Positions 33,815 through 44,849 of a stretch of 64,000 nt of DNA are shown one piece after another (within the stretch, counting starts at the first letter, position 1; each line of letters begins with the position of its first letter). This stretch comes from Muscardinus avellanarius (Eukaryota; Chordata; Mammalia; Rodentia; Gliridae): NCBI GenBank assembly GCA_963383645.1, contig OY726571.1:76491860-76555859 (forward strand), read 5' to 3'. A program made the position numbers and the translations under genes. The notes beneath the pieces are model-generated. The model saw only the letters and a list, made by a program, of their open reading frames with translations. It searched no databases and was not told where the DNA came from.

Positions 33815-34247
33815 GCCCTCAGGTACTGGGGGTGGAACTCAGGGTCATTTTACCTCCAAGCTAAATCCCCAGCCCTATTTTTTAATTCTTTATTTTATTT
33901 ATTTATTTGTTTGTTGTGGTACTGGGGATGAAACTCGGGGGCATTCTACTTCTGAGCTATACCCTCACCTGCATTTTTAACTCTTAATTTTGAAACAGTC
34001 TCATTGAGTTGGGAAGGACCTTTCTAAGTAGTTGAGGCTGTCCACGAACTGCGATCCTCTGGTCTCTTATTCCCAGATGCTGGGATTACAAACATGCACC
34101 ACCCCAGATTTATTCTTTATTTTGAAATAGGGTCTCACTAAGTTGCAGAGGGCCTCACTAAGTAGCTGAGGCTGGTCACGACCTTGCAATCCTCCTGTCT
34201 CAGACTCCCAGGTACTGGGATTACAAGTGTGCACCACCACACCCAGC
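33815..34247 (-). mobile_element. B1-dID-type SINE split by another SINE (outer element)
   Basis: The dID half and tail lie at about 33815-33895 and the left half resumes at about 34110-34247 (GAAATAGGGTCTCACTAAGT to CCACCACACCCAGCT). The break falls in the TTCTTTATTTT linker, which is repeated at both sides of the inner element. Confidence 0.88.
33896..34109 (-). mobile_element. B1-dID-type SINE nested in another SINE (inner element)
   Basis: Complete copy with (TTTA)n/TTTG tail, TGGTACTGGGGATGAAACTC and an end at CACCACCCCAGA. Its insertion in the T-rich linker of the outer SINE shows that it is the younger of the two. Confidence 0.88.
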
Positions 34248-34321
34248 TCCACTTTTTCACTAAAATACTACTCATTCTTACCCTACAATTAATAAACCAC
34301 TAACCTGATATTGAGTTAAGC

Positions 34322-34905
34322 AAAACAATACCTTCCCCCAAAGATGTCCATCCTAATCCCTGGAACCTGTGAGTTCTACAGGACAAAAGCGACTTTGCAA
34401 ATGTGATGGTTATAAATCTCAATGTAGAGATGATTCTGAGTTGCCTGAGTGGGCCAGAAAACCTTGAATGGCAGAGAATCTTTGTTGGCTATTGTCAGAA
34501 ACCTAGAAGAGAGGAGGGACAGAGAATCTGAGCATGAGAAGGGGTTGACACCCCATCCATCACTGGCTGGGAGATGGAGGGACACCTGCAAGTGTAGCAG
34601 AAGGATCTCTGGAGCTCAGGGCTGCTCCCAGCTGGTCACCAGCAAGGAAACAGGGACCACAGTCCTGCAGCCTCAGGATCTGAATTCTCCAGCCCAAATA
34701 AACTTCAGCAGGAATTCCTCCATTTTTGCTTTTCTCCAGAAAAGAAAGCAGTCCTGCAATGATCTTAATCTTAGTCTTGTGAAACTGGGCCAAGAAACCA
34801 GTCAAGCCATCTGCATCCCAACTTCTGAACCATGGGACAAAAAGCAGTTGTTGTGTTAAGTGGCTAAACTTGGGATGTTTATAGCAGTGGTAGAACCCCA
34901 ATACA
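34322..34905 (+). mobile_element. MLT1-type MaLR LTR
   Basis: CCCAAAGATGTCCATCCTAA, CCTGGAACCTGTGAGTTCTA, GACTTTGCAAATGTGATGGT and, near the end, GTTGTGTTAAGTGGCTAAAC with GGTAGAACCCCAATAC. This order is diagnostic of an MLT1 LTR in my reading. It accounts for the 136- and 118-codon frames on opposite strands. Confidence 0.8.
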
Positions 34906-34998
34906 GCTCCCACCAAAATATCAAGTGTGATATTGTGGTGACCTTACTTCATAGGCACATGAGGAAAATTTCGAATCTTCCTGAGACTCTCCAGAAAA

Positions 34999-35194
34999 TG
35001 TGGAGTGGGAGACAGAAGGATCTTGGGTTGAAGGCCAGCCTCAGCAACTTAGCAAGGCCTTCAGCAACGTAGTGAGATTCTGTTTGAATCTAAAGATTAT
35101 AAAGATCCAAGGGATATAGCTTAGTGGTAGAATACCTTTAGTTTCAATTCTCAGAGCCAAAAAGCAAGCAAGAAAGAAAGAAGGAAAGAAGAAA

Positions 35195-35225
<31 letters not shown>

Positions 35226-35332
35226 GAGGGAGGGAGGGAGGGAAGGAAGGAGGGAGGAAGGTAGGAAGGAAAGAAAAAAGGAAGGAAGGAAGGAAGGAAG
35301 GAAGGAAGGAAGGAAGGAAAGAAAGGAATAAA
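34999..35332 (+). mobile_element. 5'-truncated B1-dID-type SINE with long GAAA/GGAA tail
   Basis: Starts within the left half (GTGGGAGACAGAAGGATCTTG) and has a decayed dID half to about 35160. A 165-bp purine microsatellite follows (GAAA, GGGA and GGAA units), which gives Phe/Leu/Pro/Ser-rich antisense frames. Confidence 0.85.
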
Positions 35333-35451
35333 TGAGATAATTGTCTTATTCTACTCGTGTTTACCATTTGGTAATAGATCTGTATTTACAATTATGTGCC
35401 AGATGGTACTGGGGACTGATCACTTACACTCTTACCTGAAACACAGAGCCA

Positions 35452-35668
35452 AGCCAGATGTGGTGGCACATACTTGTAATCCCAGTATTTTCGAGGCTGA
35501 GACAATGGATCATAAGTTCGAGGACAGCCTCAACAAGTAATAAGACTCTCATCAACCTAGGAAGACTCTATTTTAAACTAAAAGTAAAACAGGGCTAGGG
35601 TGGTAGCTCAGAGGTAGAATAACCCTGGGTTCAATCCCCATTTCCACAAAATAAATGAATAAACAAGC
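35452..35668 (+). mobile_element. B1-dID-type SINE
   Basis: AAGCCAGATGTGGTGGCACA start, GGGCTAGGGTGGTAGCTCAG and GGGTTCAATCCCCATTTCC, then an A-rich tail. Confidence 0.9.
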
Positions 35669-35669
35669 A

Positions 35670-36120
35670 AATGAAAACATACAGAGTCCAAATAAAAAAT
35701 TTAGGAATCTCTGCTTGGAGACACTCTGCAGGGATTGTCTCCAAGGAATCTCTGTTGGAAACAAGTTCCACAGCCATATTAAGATCCAGGATTTTAGATC
35801 TGAACTACCCATGAACCTGGTTTAGGGCTTATTTTTCCCCATTATGAGTCTGTTTCCTAAATTATACCATTGCAACACAATGCTGGAATCTTCATTATCT
35901 GTAACCCCTTTACTAGCCAATAAAGGCAATTTATAACATTAAAGCTTTCAGCCAATTGTTATTAAAAATACACAATTATGTAATTTCTGGAGCACCAGTG
36001 GTATAAGATCTCCCTAATCCATGCTACAAGTTAATAAAAGGTATATATTTTATCATTCGCATTTCATATTAATTTGTATCTCACACCACAGGTAGGATTT
36101 GGAGGATAGAAACTTACGAT
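35670..36120. other. Unique DNA, no gene seen
   Basis: AT-rich sequence immediately 5' of the L1 insertion. No exon was recognised. Confidence 0.4.
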
Positions 36121-36121
36121 G

Positions 36122-36135
36122 AAAGTCAAGCTACT
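36122..36135 (+). repeat. L1 target-site duplication, left copy
   Basis: AAAGTCAAGCTACT, identical to 41801-41814. It marks the integration point by target-primed reverse transcription. Confidence 0.95.
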
Positions 36136-36722
36136 GAGGCTGCTGCTACGCGGACTACCAGCCCAAACCGTAGCCCCGGGACCTGACTTACACCAACGTG
36201 GCAACAAAATCCGAAAGCTCCTTCGGAGACCCAGGAATCACAGAGACCCAGGAGTCACCTCTGCACCAGACCTACAGCCGCCAGTAAGCCGCCCCGGGGC
36301 CCCGAGGCTCAGGCTCTGCTCCTTCCAGAGCCCCCTGGGCTGCTACCATTTCCAGCCCCAACCCAGCCCAAGCCCAGCCCCAGCCCAGCCAGGGCCCAGC
36401 AGCAGCCAGCAGTCTCTCAGAGGCTGTAGCACCAAGCTTCAGCACAGCCCCCGCCCAGCACCAGCAGAGCTCCAGCCCAAACCATAGCCCTGTGACCTGA
36501 CTTACACCAACGTGGCAACAAAATCCAAAAGCTCCTTCAGAGACCCAGGAAGCTCTGAGACCCAGGAGTCACCTCTGCGCCGGACCTACGGCCTCTGGAG
36601 AACCAGATACGAAAGAACTACCAGCCTGTCAGAGCTTCTGATTGGGCTGCCAGCTACTCCACCATCACCCAATCATCTCAGTGGGAAGACAACAGAAGAA
36701 TAGGCCTGAGAACGGTGGAAAT
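36136..36722 (+). promoter_or_regulatory. L1 5'UTR with a repeated block
   Basis: GC-rich, CpG-containing leader. A block of about 125 bp beginning CCAGCCCAAACC and containing TTACACCAACGTGGCAACAA occurs at about 36158-36286 and again at 36472-36598, spaced 314 bp. Between them is a CAGCCC-rich low-complexity stretch. By analogy with monomeric 5'UTRs of mouse L1, this may be the promoter. The 122-codon frame at 36119-36487 is not credible. Confidence 0.75.
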
Positions 36723-37579
36723 ATGAGAACCAGGAATAGCGGAGAAACAACAGAAATCACGAATACTGACCTTCAAGAAATGTAAGAAGGGGAGTTCCGA
36801 ATCTTGATCTACAACATAATGAAAGGATTTAAAACAAGTCTAGCGGAGATGAAAGATGAGATAGAAACACTAAGAAAGAATCAGAAAGAGGTCTGGAATG
36901 AAATGAAAGAGTCAATAAGTGAAATGAAGACAGCAATAGAAAGAAATTCTGGAAGATTAGATGAAATGGAAAACAGAATATCACTGTTAGAAGACAGTAC
37001 ATCCCAAACCAAAAACACGATCAGTGATATACAGAAATCTTTACAGCAACAAAACCTAAACATCCAGCAAATATGGGATAATATGAAGCGCTATAACTTA
37101 CGGATAATAGGCATTGAAGAAGGGATAGAGGTACAGACCAAGGTCATCCGTAATCTCTTAAAGAAATAATCTCATAGAATTTTCCAAACATGGAAAGAGA
37201 CTTGGATCTTCATGTCCAGGAGGCATACAGAACTCCATTGAGACAGGACCAAAGAAGGACCACGCCACGCCACATAATAACCAAAATGACCAACATAGAG
37301 GCCAAGGAAGGAATCTTAAAAGCAGTGAGAACAAAAGGATGGGTGACATATAGAGGCAAAACAATAAGAATCACCCCAGACTATACAACCCAGGTCATGA
37401 ATGCTAGGAGAGATTGGTATGATGTGATTCAGACCCTGGAAGAAAATAACTTCCAACTGAAGCTCATTTATCCAGCAAAACTACTATTCAAAATCACTGG
37501 GGAAACAAAAGTGTTTCAGGATAAACAGAATCTCAAAAAAATTCATGAATTCAAAGCCTACACTAGAGAAAATTCTTAA
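36723..37579 (+). pseudogene. L1 ORF1 (RNA-binding chaperone), broken
   Basis: ORF1 encodes the trimeric RNA-binding protein of the L1 particle. The likely start is the ATG at 36723. Codon 21 is TAA (36783-36785), and an in-frame Met follows at 36804. From there a charged, heptad-like segment (MKGFKTSLAEMKDEIETLRK onward) matches the coiled coil, ending near RYNLRIIGIEEG, the start of the RRM-like part. The frame stops at 37167-37169. The rest (from MERDLDLHVQEAYRTP at 37190, through GWVTYRGKTIRI, to about 37579) continues in another frame, past a TAG at 37075-37177. The whole is about 286 codons, short compared with many mammalian ORF1 proteins. The lesions are a nonsense codon and a frame break with further stops near 37167-37177. 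Confidence 0.85.
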
Positions 37580-37702
37580 AGAAATAAACCATAAAGAAGA
37601 AAAAGAAGCAGATTCCAGAACCAGATAAGAGAGGAAGTCAATAAGTGGGCCATTTAAATAAAAAAGAAAGACCAATCCATCCAATAGTAGACAGAACATA
37701 AA

Positions 37703-40700
37703 ATGGCAGAAAACAAAAATCATACTTCAATAATATCTCTTAACGTCAAAGGACTTAACTCACCAATCAAAAGACATAGACTGGCAATGTGGATCAAGAA
37801 ACATAATCCAAATATATGTTGTCTGCAAGAAACTCACCTTACAGCCAAAGACATTCACAGACTGAAAGTGAAAGGATAGAAAAAGATATATCATGCTACT
37901 GGAGACCAAAAAAAGAGCAGGGGTAGCAACCCTGATATCCAACAAAACAGACTTTAAACTAAAACACATCAGAAGAGACAAATCAGGGCACCTCCTTTTA
38001 CTAAAAGGAACAATACACCAAGAAGATATAATGATAGTAAATATTTATGCCCCAAACATGGGTGCAACCACATTTGTAAAACAAACCCTTCTGGACATCA
38101 AATCCCAAATAGACCCAAATACAATAATTCTGGGAGACTTTAATATGCCTCTCACACCACTGGATCGATCTTCAGGGCAGAAGATGAGTAAAGATTCTTT
38201 AGAACTAAAGAAAAGCATAAACCAAATGGACCTAATAGACATTTACAGAATATTTCAGCCAGGAATTACAGAATACACATTTTTCTCAGCAGCCCATGGA
38301 ACCTTCTCCAAAATAGACCACATACTGGGACACAAAGAAAGTGCCAGCAAATTCAAAAGATGTAATATAATTCTTTGCATCTTTTCAGACCATAATGGAA
38401 TAAAAGTAGAAATCAACAACAGGAAACTCAAAAGAAATTATTCAAATACATGGAGATTGAATGATACACTATTGAATGATGAATGGATAAGAGCAGAAAT
38501 TAGGGAAGAAATAAAAAAAATTTATGGAAACAAATGAAAACAGAGACACAACCTACCAAAATCTATGGGACACTATGAAGGCAGTATTAAGAGGAAAGTT
38601 TATTGCATTGAGTGCCCACATAAGAAGGACAGAGAACCACCAAGTAAAGAACCTAATGACACAACTCAAAGACCTAGAAAGTCTGCAACATTCTACTCCC
38701 AAAGCCAGCAGAAGGCAAGAAATTATTAAAATTACAGCAGAAATAAATGAAATAGAGAATAAAAAAACAAGTCAAAGAATCAATAAAACAAAAAGCTGGT
38801 TCTTTGAGAAGATCAATAGAATTGATAAACCCCTGGCCAACCTAACCAAAAGAAAAAGAGAATCAACTCAAATTATCAAAATTAGAAATGAAAAAGGAGA
38901 TATTACCACAGATAGTGAAGAAATTCAAAAGATTATCAGAAACTACTTTAAAAATTTATACTCCAATAGACTTGAAAACATGGAAGAAATTGATAGATTT
39001 CTAAGCACAGTTAACCTTCCTACACTCAGCAAGAGGATATAACAAGCCTAAACCAACCAATAGCAACCAAAGAAATAGAGACAGCAATAAAAATTCTTCC
39101 AGCAAAGAAAAGCCCAGGCCCAGATGGGTTCCCAGCTGAATTCTACAAAACCTTCAGTGAACAACTAATACCAATACTTCATAACTTGTTCTGGGAAATT
39201 GAAAGAGATGGAACTCTCCCAAATTCCTTCTATGAGGCCAGTATCACATTAATCCCCAAACCAAATAAAGATACTTCAAGAAAGAAAAATTACAGACCAA
39301 TATCCTTAATGAACATAGATGCAAAAATTCTAAACAAAAATACTAGCTATATACATTCAAAACTACATCAAGAGAATAATACATCATGATCAAGTTGGGT
39401 TCATCCAAGAAAACAAGGCTGGTTCAACATACGCAAATCAATACATGTTATCCACCACATAAATAGAACCAAGAACAAAAACCACATCATCATAGCAATA
39501 GATGCTGAAAAAGCATTCGACAAAATCCAACACCCATTTATGTTAAAAACACTGCAGAAAATTGGGATAGAAGAAACGTACTTCAACATCATTAAGGCAA
39601 TATACTGTAAACCCAAAGCCAACATTATATTGAATGGGGAAAAACTGCAAGAATTTTCTCTAAAGTCAGGAACAAGACAAGGATGCCCACTATCACCACT
39701 CCTTTTCAATATAGTCCTTGAGACTCTTGCTGCAGCAATAAGACAAAAGAAGGAAATCAAAGGAATTCACATAGGAAAAAAGAAATTAAAATTATCCTTA
39801 TTTGCAGATGACATAATCCTTTATCTGGAAGACCCAAAGAACTCAACGAAAAGACTTCTGGAGCTGATTGACAAATTCAGCAAAGTCGCAGGATACAAAA
39901 TCAACCTAAAGAAATCAGTGGCTTTTCTTTACGCCAACAATGAATCCACAATGAAAGAAACAAAGAAAACAATTCCATTCACTATAACCTCAAAACCAAT
40001 AAAATATCTAGGAATAAACCTAACCCAAGATGTAGAAGACCTATACAACAAAAACTATAAAACATTAAAGAAAGAAATTGAAGAAGACCTTGGAAGATGG
40101 AAAGATCTTCCGTGCTCATGGATAGGCAGAATAAATATCATCAAAATGGCCATCCTACCAAAACTGATCTATAGATTCAATGCAATTCCCATTAAAATAC
40201 CAGCGACATTCTTCAGAGACCTAGAAAAATCAATCATGAACTTTATATGGAGAAAGAAAAGACCCAGAATAGCCAAAGCAATCCTCAGCAATAAGAAACA
40301 TGCAGGAGGCATTACAATCCCAGACATCAAACTATACTATAGAGCAATAGTAGTAAAAACAGCATGGTACTGGCACAATAACAGATATACTGACCAGTGG
40401 ATTAGAATAGAAGATACAGAAACAAACCCACACATCTTTAGTCAATTAATCTTTGACAAAGGGGCCAAACTCATACGCTGGAGAAAAGACAGCCTTTTCA
40501 ACAAATGGTGCTGGGAGAACTGGCTATCCATTTGTAAAAAGATGAATCTAAACCCCTATATCTCACCAAACACAGGAATCAACTCAAGATGGATCAAAGA
40601 CTTAGAAATTAGACCTGAGACTGTGAAGTTAGTAGAGGAAAGCATAGGTTCAACACTACAACATATTGGCACAGGCAGTAACTTTCTCAACAAAACCTCC

Positions 40701-41531
40701 AAAGCTCAGGAAATTAAAGCAAGAATTAACATGTGGGATAACATCAAACTTAAAAGTTTCTTCTCATCAAAGGAAACCATCAACAACTTAAAGAGGAAGC
40801 CTACAGAATGGGAAAAGATCTTTACCAGCCACCACTCTGATAGGGGACTAATATCCAGAATATACAAAGAGCTCAAAAGACTCTACACTAGCAAAGCAAA
40901 CAACCCAATCAAGAAATGGGCAAATGAACTAAATAGACACTTCACAAAAGAGGAGATACAAAGGGCCAATAGATACATGAAAAGATGTTCTTCATCACTG
41001 GCCATCAGGGAGATGCAAATCAAAACAACACTGAGATTCCATCTAACGCCAGTCAGAGTGGCAAGCATAAAGAAATCAAATAACAACAAATGCTGGCGAA
41101 GATGTGGGGAAAGAGGAACTCTTTTACACTGTTGGTGGGAGTGCAAACTAGTTCAGCCACTATGGAGATCTGTGTGGAGATTCCTAAGAAAGCTAGGAAT
41201 AGATCCACCATACGATCCAGCTCTACCACTCCTGGGTATTTTTCCAAAGGGGTTGAAAACAGAGAACTATAGCAACATATGCATACCTATGTTCATAGCA
41301 GCACAATTTGTAATAACCAAAATATGAAACCAATCCAGGTCCCCATCAACAGATGAATGGATTGCAAAACTCTGGGAAATACACACAATGGAATTCTATT
41401 CAGCCATAAAGAAGAACAAAATCATACCTTTTGCAAGAAGATGGAAAGCCCTGGAGAGCATTATGTTAAGCAAAACCAGCCAAGCACAGAAGGAGAAGGT
41501 ACATATGTTTTCGCTAATATGCCCAAACTAG
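37703..41531 (+). pseudogene. L1 ORF2 (endonuclease and reverse transcriptase), broken
   Basis: ORF2 nicks target DNA and copies L1 RNA into it. The start is ATG at 37703 and the natural TAG is at 41529-41531, spanning about 1276 codons, the usual L1 ORF2 length. The N-terminal endonuclease shows SLNVKGLNSP, CLQETHL, GDFNMPL and SDHN. The reverse transcriptase shows [14 protein letters not shown] and the catalytic FADD at 39801-39812. The C-terminal Cys-rich region has [18 protein letters not shown]. Lesions by reading the frames: TAG at 37877; +1 in the A7 run 37908-37914; +1 in the A8 run 38513-38520; -1 near 39031; +1 in the A5 run 39336-39340; -1 near 39405; TGA at 41325-41327. The 3' half from 39540 to 41327 is open for 595 codons. 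Confidence 0.9.
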
Positions 41532-41800
41532 GGAATCCAGAGGATACCAGTGGTACTCCAGATAATGGAGGTGAAATACCAGCAAAGCTTGAATGGAAAG
41601 ATAGAGGAGGAGGAAGGCTGAACTTGATTAATGAGGGTCCACATCCAAATATATGTAAAATTATGAATATGGCATGGTTACCTGGGACAATCATTGTTTT
41701 ATTGCTGGGAGGGGGGAAGGGAAAACAGGGGCGGGAGGGGGGAGAGGGCATCAAGTATAGTTTAAATGTATACCATTTATGTTCAATAAAAAATTTAAAA
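41532..41800 (+). other. L1 3'UTR with G-rich tract and polyadenylation signal
   Basis: A G-rich stretch at 41707-41753 has several GGG-GGGGGG runs and could form a G-quadruplex, a known property of L1 3'UTRs. The end is TTCAATAAAAAATTTAAAA, with AATAAA about 15 bases before the duplication. The A-tail is unusually short. Confidence 0.85.
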
Positions 41801-41814
41801 AAAGTCAAGCTACT
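41801..41814 (+). repeat. L1 target-site duplication, right copy
   Basis: AAAGTCAAGCTACT, identical to the left copy with no mismatch. Confidence 0.95.
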
Positions 41815-42135
41815 TTTACCTATTGTTAAATCATTTACTATAAATATGACTTTTTAGAGATAATATAGTTTATGGATTCCTATCACCCTACATGGTAGGA
41901 ACATCGTATACAAACCATACAGGAATGTATTTTAGCTAAATGATGAGTGTCTTATCCTGGAATTTGAGGTCAGGCTGCAAAGATGATAAAGACAAAAATT
42001 CCCTCCAGTGGCTTGTTATACAATGTCAAAAATTCCTATATTACTCAATGATCAAAAATTAAAGTCAGTCATAAATTGACTTACAAGTTTTGACTGTTCC
42101 AGTTGATAAGGAGCTCGAAATCTTTATGTATTTGT
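41815..42135. other. Unique DNA, no gene seen
   Basis: No repeat or exon was recognised between the L1 and the next SINE. Confidence 0.4.
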
Positions 42136-42136
42136 T

Positions 42137-42325
42137 TGGTGTGTGTGTGTGTGTGTGTAATGCCAGGAACATTCCACCTATGAGTGACACCGCCAGCCCT
42201 ATTTCATTTTTTATTTTGAAACAAGGTCTCACTAAGTTGCCAAGGGCCTTGTTAAATTGCTAAACTGGCCTCAAATAATGCAATTCTCCTGTCTCAGCAT
42301 CCCAAGTACTGGGACTCCCAGCAGA
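42137..42325 (-). mobile_element. Diverged B1-dID-type SINE with (GT)n tail
   Basis: GT run at 42140-42158, damaged dID half (GCCAGGAACATTCCACCTAT) and left half ending near GTACTGGGACTCCC. The 5' end of the element (its plus-coordinate right end) is eroded. Confidence 0.8.
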
Positions 42326-42329
42326 GAGC

Positions 42330-42949
42330 TGGAGTTATGAAATTTCTACTCTAAGAATTTTTTCATGAACTCATTGGAGTTAAGATAGAGAAACAGATCT
42401 CTGCCTCAGTACTTTAGGGTTCAGAGTCTTACACTGGGCTAGAAGTCAGAAAATCTAGTCTAAGATGCCTGTTAATAATTTCCTGATCCAGAGTTAGAGG
42501 CAGTCTCTCAAGAAAGTTAATCACAAAACCATTTTTCTGGATGTGAAGAATTACAAGAAACATTTTCTGTGCCATCATCTAGTGTCATTTTTTTCAACAC
42601 CATTTGCTGAAGACCAAGAACTTAATGTGAGACTATCACAGATACTTAGATCTTTTTAAGTTGAAAACTACAGTCACTTGGAATTCTGAACTCACACGTA
42701 TCCAGCCTTTTGTAAAACTGTAGGCTGTAAAGGTTGTCTGAGAACATATAGATCTAATCCACACTTATTATTACCTGAGGCCATCGATGCTCAGAGAGTG
42801 AGAGTTGGCAGAAACATCACCATTCAGGTTTTCTCTAGATTCTGAAGTCTGTCTTGCGTGGACATCTTTAGCCTTCTGTTCCCTGACAGAAGTAGGGAGG
42901 CTGACTGAAATCTAGGGCTCAGATGATCAGATTTTATCTACTATGACAG
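42330..42949. other. Unique DNA with possible MIR/L2 scraps
   Basis: GGGCTAGAAGTCAGAAAATC (about 42440) and CTGAGGCCATCGATGCTCAG (about 42775) are MIR/L2-like phrases, too short for a firm call. No gene was seen. Confidence 0.35.
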
Positions 42950-43200
42950 TGCTGATTGATTGGTAATAGATGCTTGATTCCTGCTTTTGAACTCAGGGAG
43001 AAAAAGCGGCTTGATGTATTAATGATGACTTGCAGGTCGAGAGTTGAGGCTGTGCTGCCTGACATTTTCTATCACTACAAGTACCAGCCAGCAACCAATA
43101 ACAGCAGTTAATGAGCAAACAGTGCGGCAAGGTGCACAAGCCCTTTGAAGCAGGCAGAGGTATATATCATATCTGCTGGACAACTTGAAAGTCATTGTTT
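42950..43200. promoter_or_regulatory. Candidate conserved non-coding element
   Basis: Repeat-free, complex sequence containing TTGATTGGTAATAGATG, TGATGTATTAATGATGACTT, CAACCAATAACAGCAGTTAA and TGAGCAAACAGTGCGGCAAG. CCAAT-box-like and TAAT words are dense. It looks like an enhancer core, but no alignment was available. Confidence 0.4.
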
Positions 43201-44160
43201 GGTTTGAGCTCTGTGCCTTTAGAGAGTTAGAGAAAGAACTCTGGTAATAAAAAGAAAAACTTGAGTCTTTTTCTTATCCTCTGAACCCCCAAATACCATA
43301 GCCCATCTTCTCTCCATCTTTTATAAGAGATATGAGTCCTGTCTGGGTGCAGAAAAACCTCTTTGAAATAGGTCTAGAAAGGAATTATAAAATGATTTCT
43401 TAAAACAGACTTTTAGGGACTAAAATTTTACCTTTATTTCAGTCATTTAAAAATATGTTGTCCTAAAAATCAGAAGACACATGAAAGGACTTCTTCAGGT
43501 CATGTGATTCTGTGGTAGGCTCTAGAGAATTTTGAGAAGTATGATTTTTCATTCTTAGAATCTTGCCTGTCCCTTAACACATGTTCCTAGCATATTCTAT
43601 CCCTAAAAAACAAATATATTATTTTACTCACAGAAAATGAAGTCAGAAATCTGCTGTCCCTCTGATTTTTCTACTCTGAAAGTTGAATGTATGAGGAGAT
43701 TTCCAAGTGTGTCCATCTACACTTCCCTGTCGAAAGCTCTGGTCCAGCTGCTGTGAAGTTACGTAGAGTGTGAGCCTAGTTTCAGAGATTTTTGGAGCCA
43801 AAAAATCTTGGCCATTTTACTATCGGTCATACTCCCATAGAAAGGGAAAAAATAATTCTCTATTTTCCTCTTTGTTGGCAATGCTCATAGAATATATTGG
43901 TTAAAATAGAAGTATCTTTGATAAACTATGATTTGTCAGTAATCTGCGTGAAATTGTTTTCTATTTTCTGGAATAACCAAGAGTTTGAAGCATGAAATCA
44001 AAACCTGTTTCTCAAGTAGATGTGTTCAAGAAGAAATTCTCCAGAAGCCTCAATAAGGGAAGATTTGCTTTCTCTGTTATGATCAGGAGCAAATATGTAC
44101 ACATTCATATAGAAGAGACACTGAGAATTTAAGTAGAAAAAAAGACTCAACAGAAGGATT
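43201..44160. other. Unique DNA, no gene seen
   Basis: Almost 1 kb with no recognised repeat. No frame reaches a credible exon. Confidence 0.35.
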
Positions 44161-44164
44161 CAAT

Positions 44165-44330
44165 TTGGTCCTTACTGAAATGCTTGCATTATTAGATCTT
44201 TTAGTTCTGATACTGTGATTTGGCGTCACAGCCCACACGGGCATCTCTCTGGAAATCTTGTTTCAATTAATTTAAGACACTTTACCTGTTCAATGTCAAG
44301 GATATCTTTGATGGTCTAAATCAAACTAGC
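44165..44330. promoter_or_regulatory. Possible short conserved non-coding element
   Basis: GATACTGTGATTTGGCGTCA, CTTGTTTCAATTAATTTAAG and ACCTGTTCAATGTCAAGG form a compact, complex block in otherwise plain AT-rich DNA. This is speculation from sequence texture. Confidence 0.3.
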
Positions 44331-44334
44331 AGGT

Positions 44335-44848
44335 ATTAAAGGAAAGCAATGGGTTGCAAGATAAGAGACCAACCTGTGCTCTTTAAACATAAACACCTAG
44401 TTAGGAAACAAGAACAACAGTGATATGCAGTATGCACAGCCCTCCCACCAGCCATACATTTCAGCACACACAAAAATGAATATTTGGTGACTTAAAGGTG
44501 TACTTGTAGAATTTCAAAACATAAAAGAATAGTAGAAGAATATATAGAATTTTTTCTTTTATAATCCTGGAGTGGAAAAAATAGCTAAAGTGTATACTAA
44601 AAGGTATTACTTTTTAAAAAGTTGTACATAAAAAATATATTAAAAGTTGTATGTACAGTCTACGCAATTTTATACAGTTTCTAAAAAGAATACAGTAGTT
44701 GTATTCATTCATATGTGAATAGGCATGAAATATAATAAATATAATTTGGCCTCATATGTAAACATTACATGTATGTATATATGTATATTGCATGTGTACA
44801 TATATATGTGTATAAAGTCTGTATATGAAACAGAAAATGCTTTTGTAA
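44335..44848. other. AT-rich unique DNA, no gene seen
   Basis: Contains TATATG-rich stretches near 44770-44810. No repeat was assigned. Confidence 0.4.
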
Positions 44849-44849
44849 A

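Larger units (their letters stand above)
36136..41800 (+). mobile_element. Near full-length L1 retrotransposon
   Basis: About 5.67 kb flanked by a perfect 14-bp target-site duplication, AAAGTCAAGCTACT, at 36122-36135 and 41801-41814. The order is GC-rich 5'UTR with a repeated block, ORF1, short spacer, ORF2, G-rich 3'UTR, AATAAA and a short A-rich end. The perfect duplication and readable open frames indicate a recent insertion. Both ORFs carry stops and frameshifts, so as written the copy cannot make its proteins. The element is on the plus strand, at the border between SINE-rich DNA and a more unique region. Confidence 0.97.

Noticed and set aside
34449..34916. 136- and 118-codon frames on opposite strands
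   Set aside because: Both lie in an MLT1 LTR.
35041..35367. Phe/Leu/Pro/Ser-rich 108-codon minus-strand frame
   Set aside because: Antisense of the purine tail of a SINE.
36119..36487. 122-codon frame at the L1 start
   Set aside because: It lies in the GC-rich L1 5'UTR and reads through CAGCCC low-complexity DNA.
41357..41857. 166-codon frame past the ORF2 end
   Set aside because: It is in the L1 3' end and 3'UTR in a different frame from ORF2.
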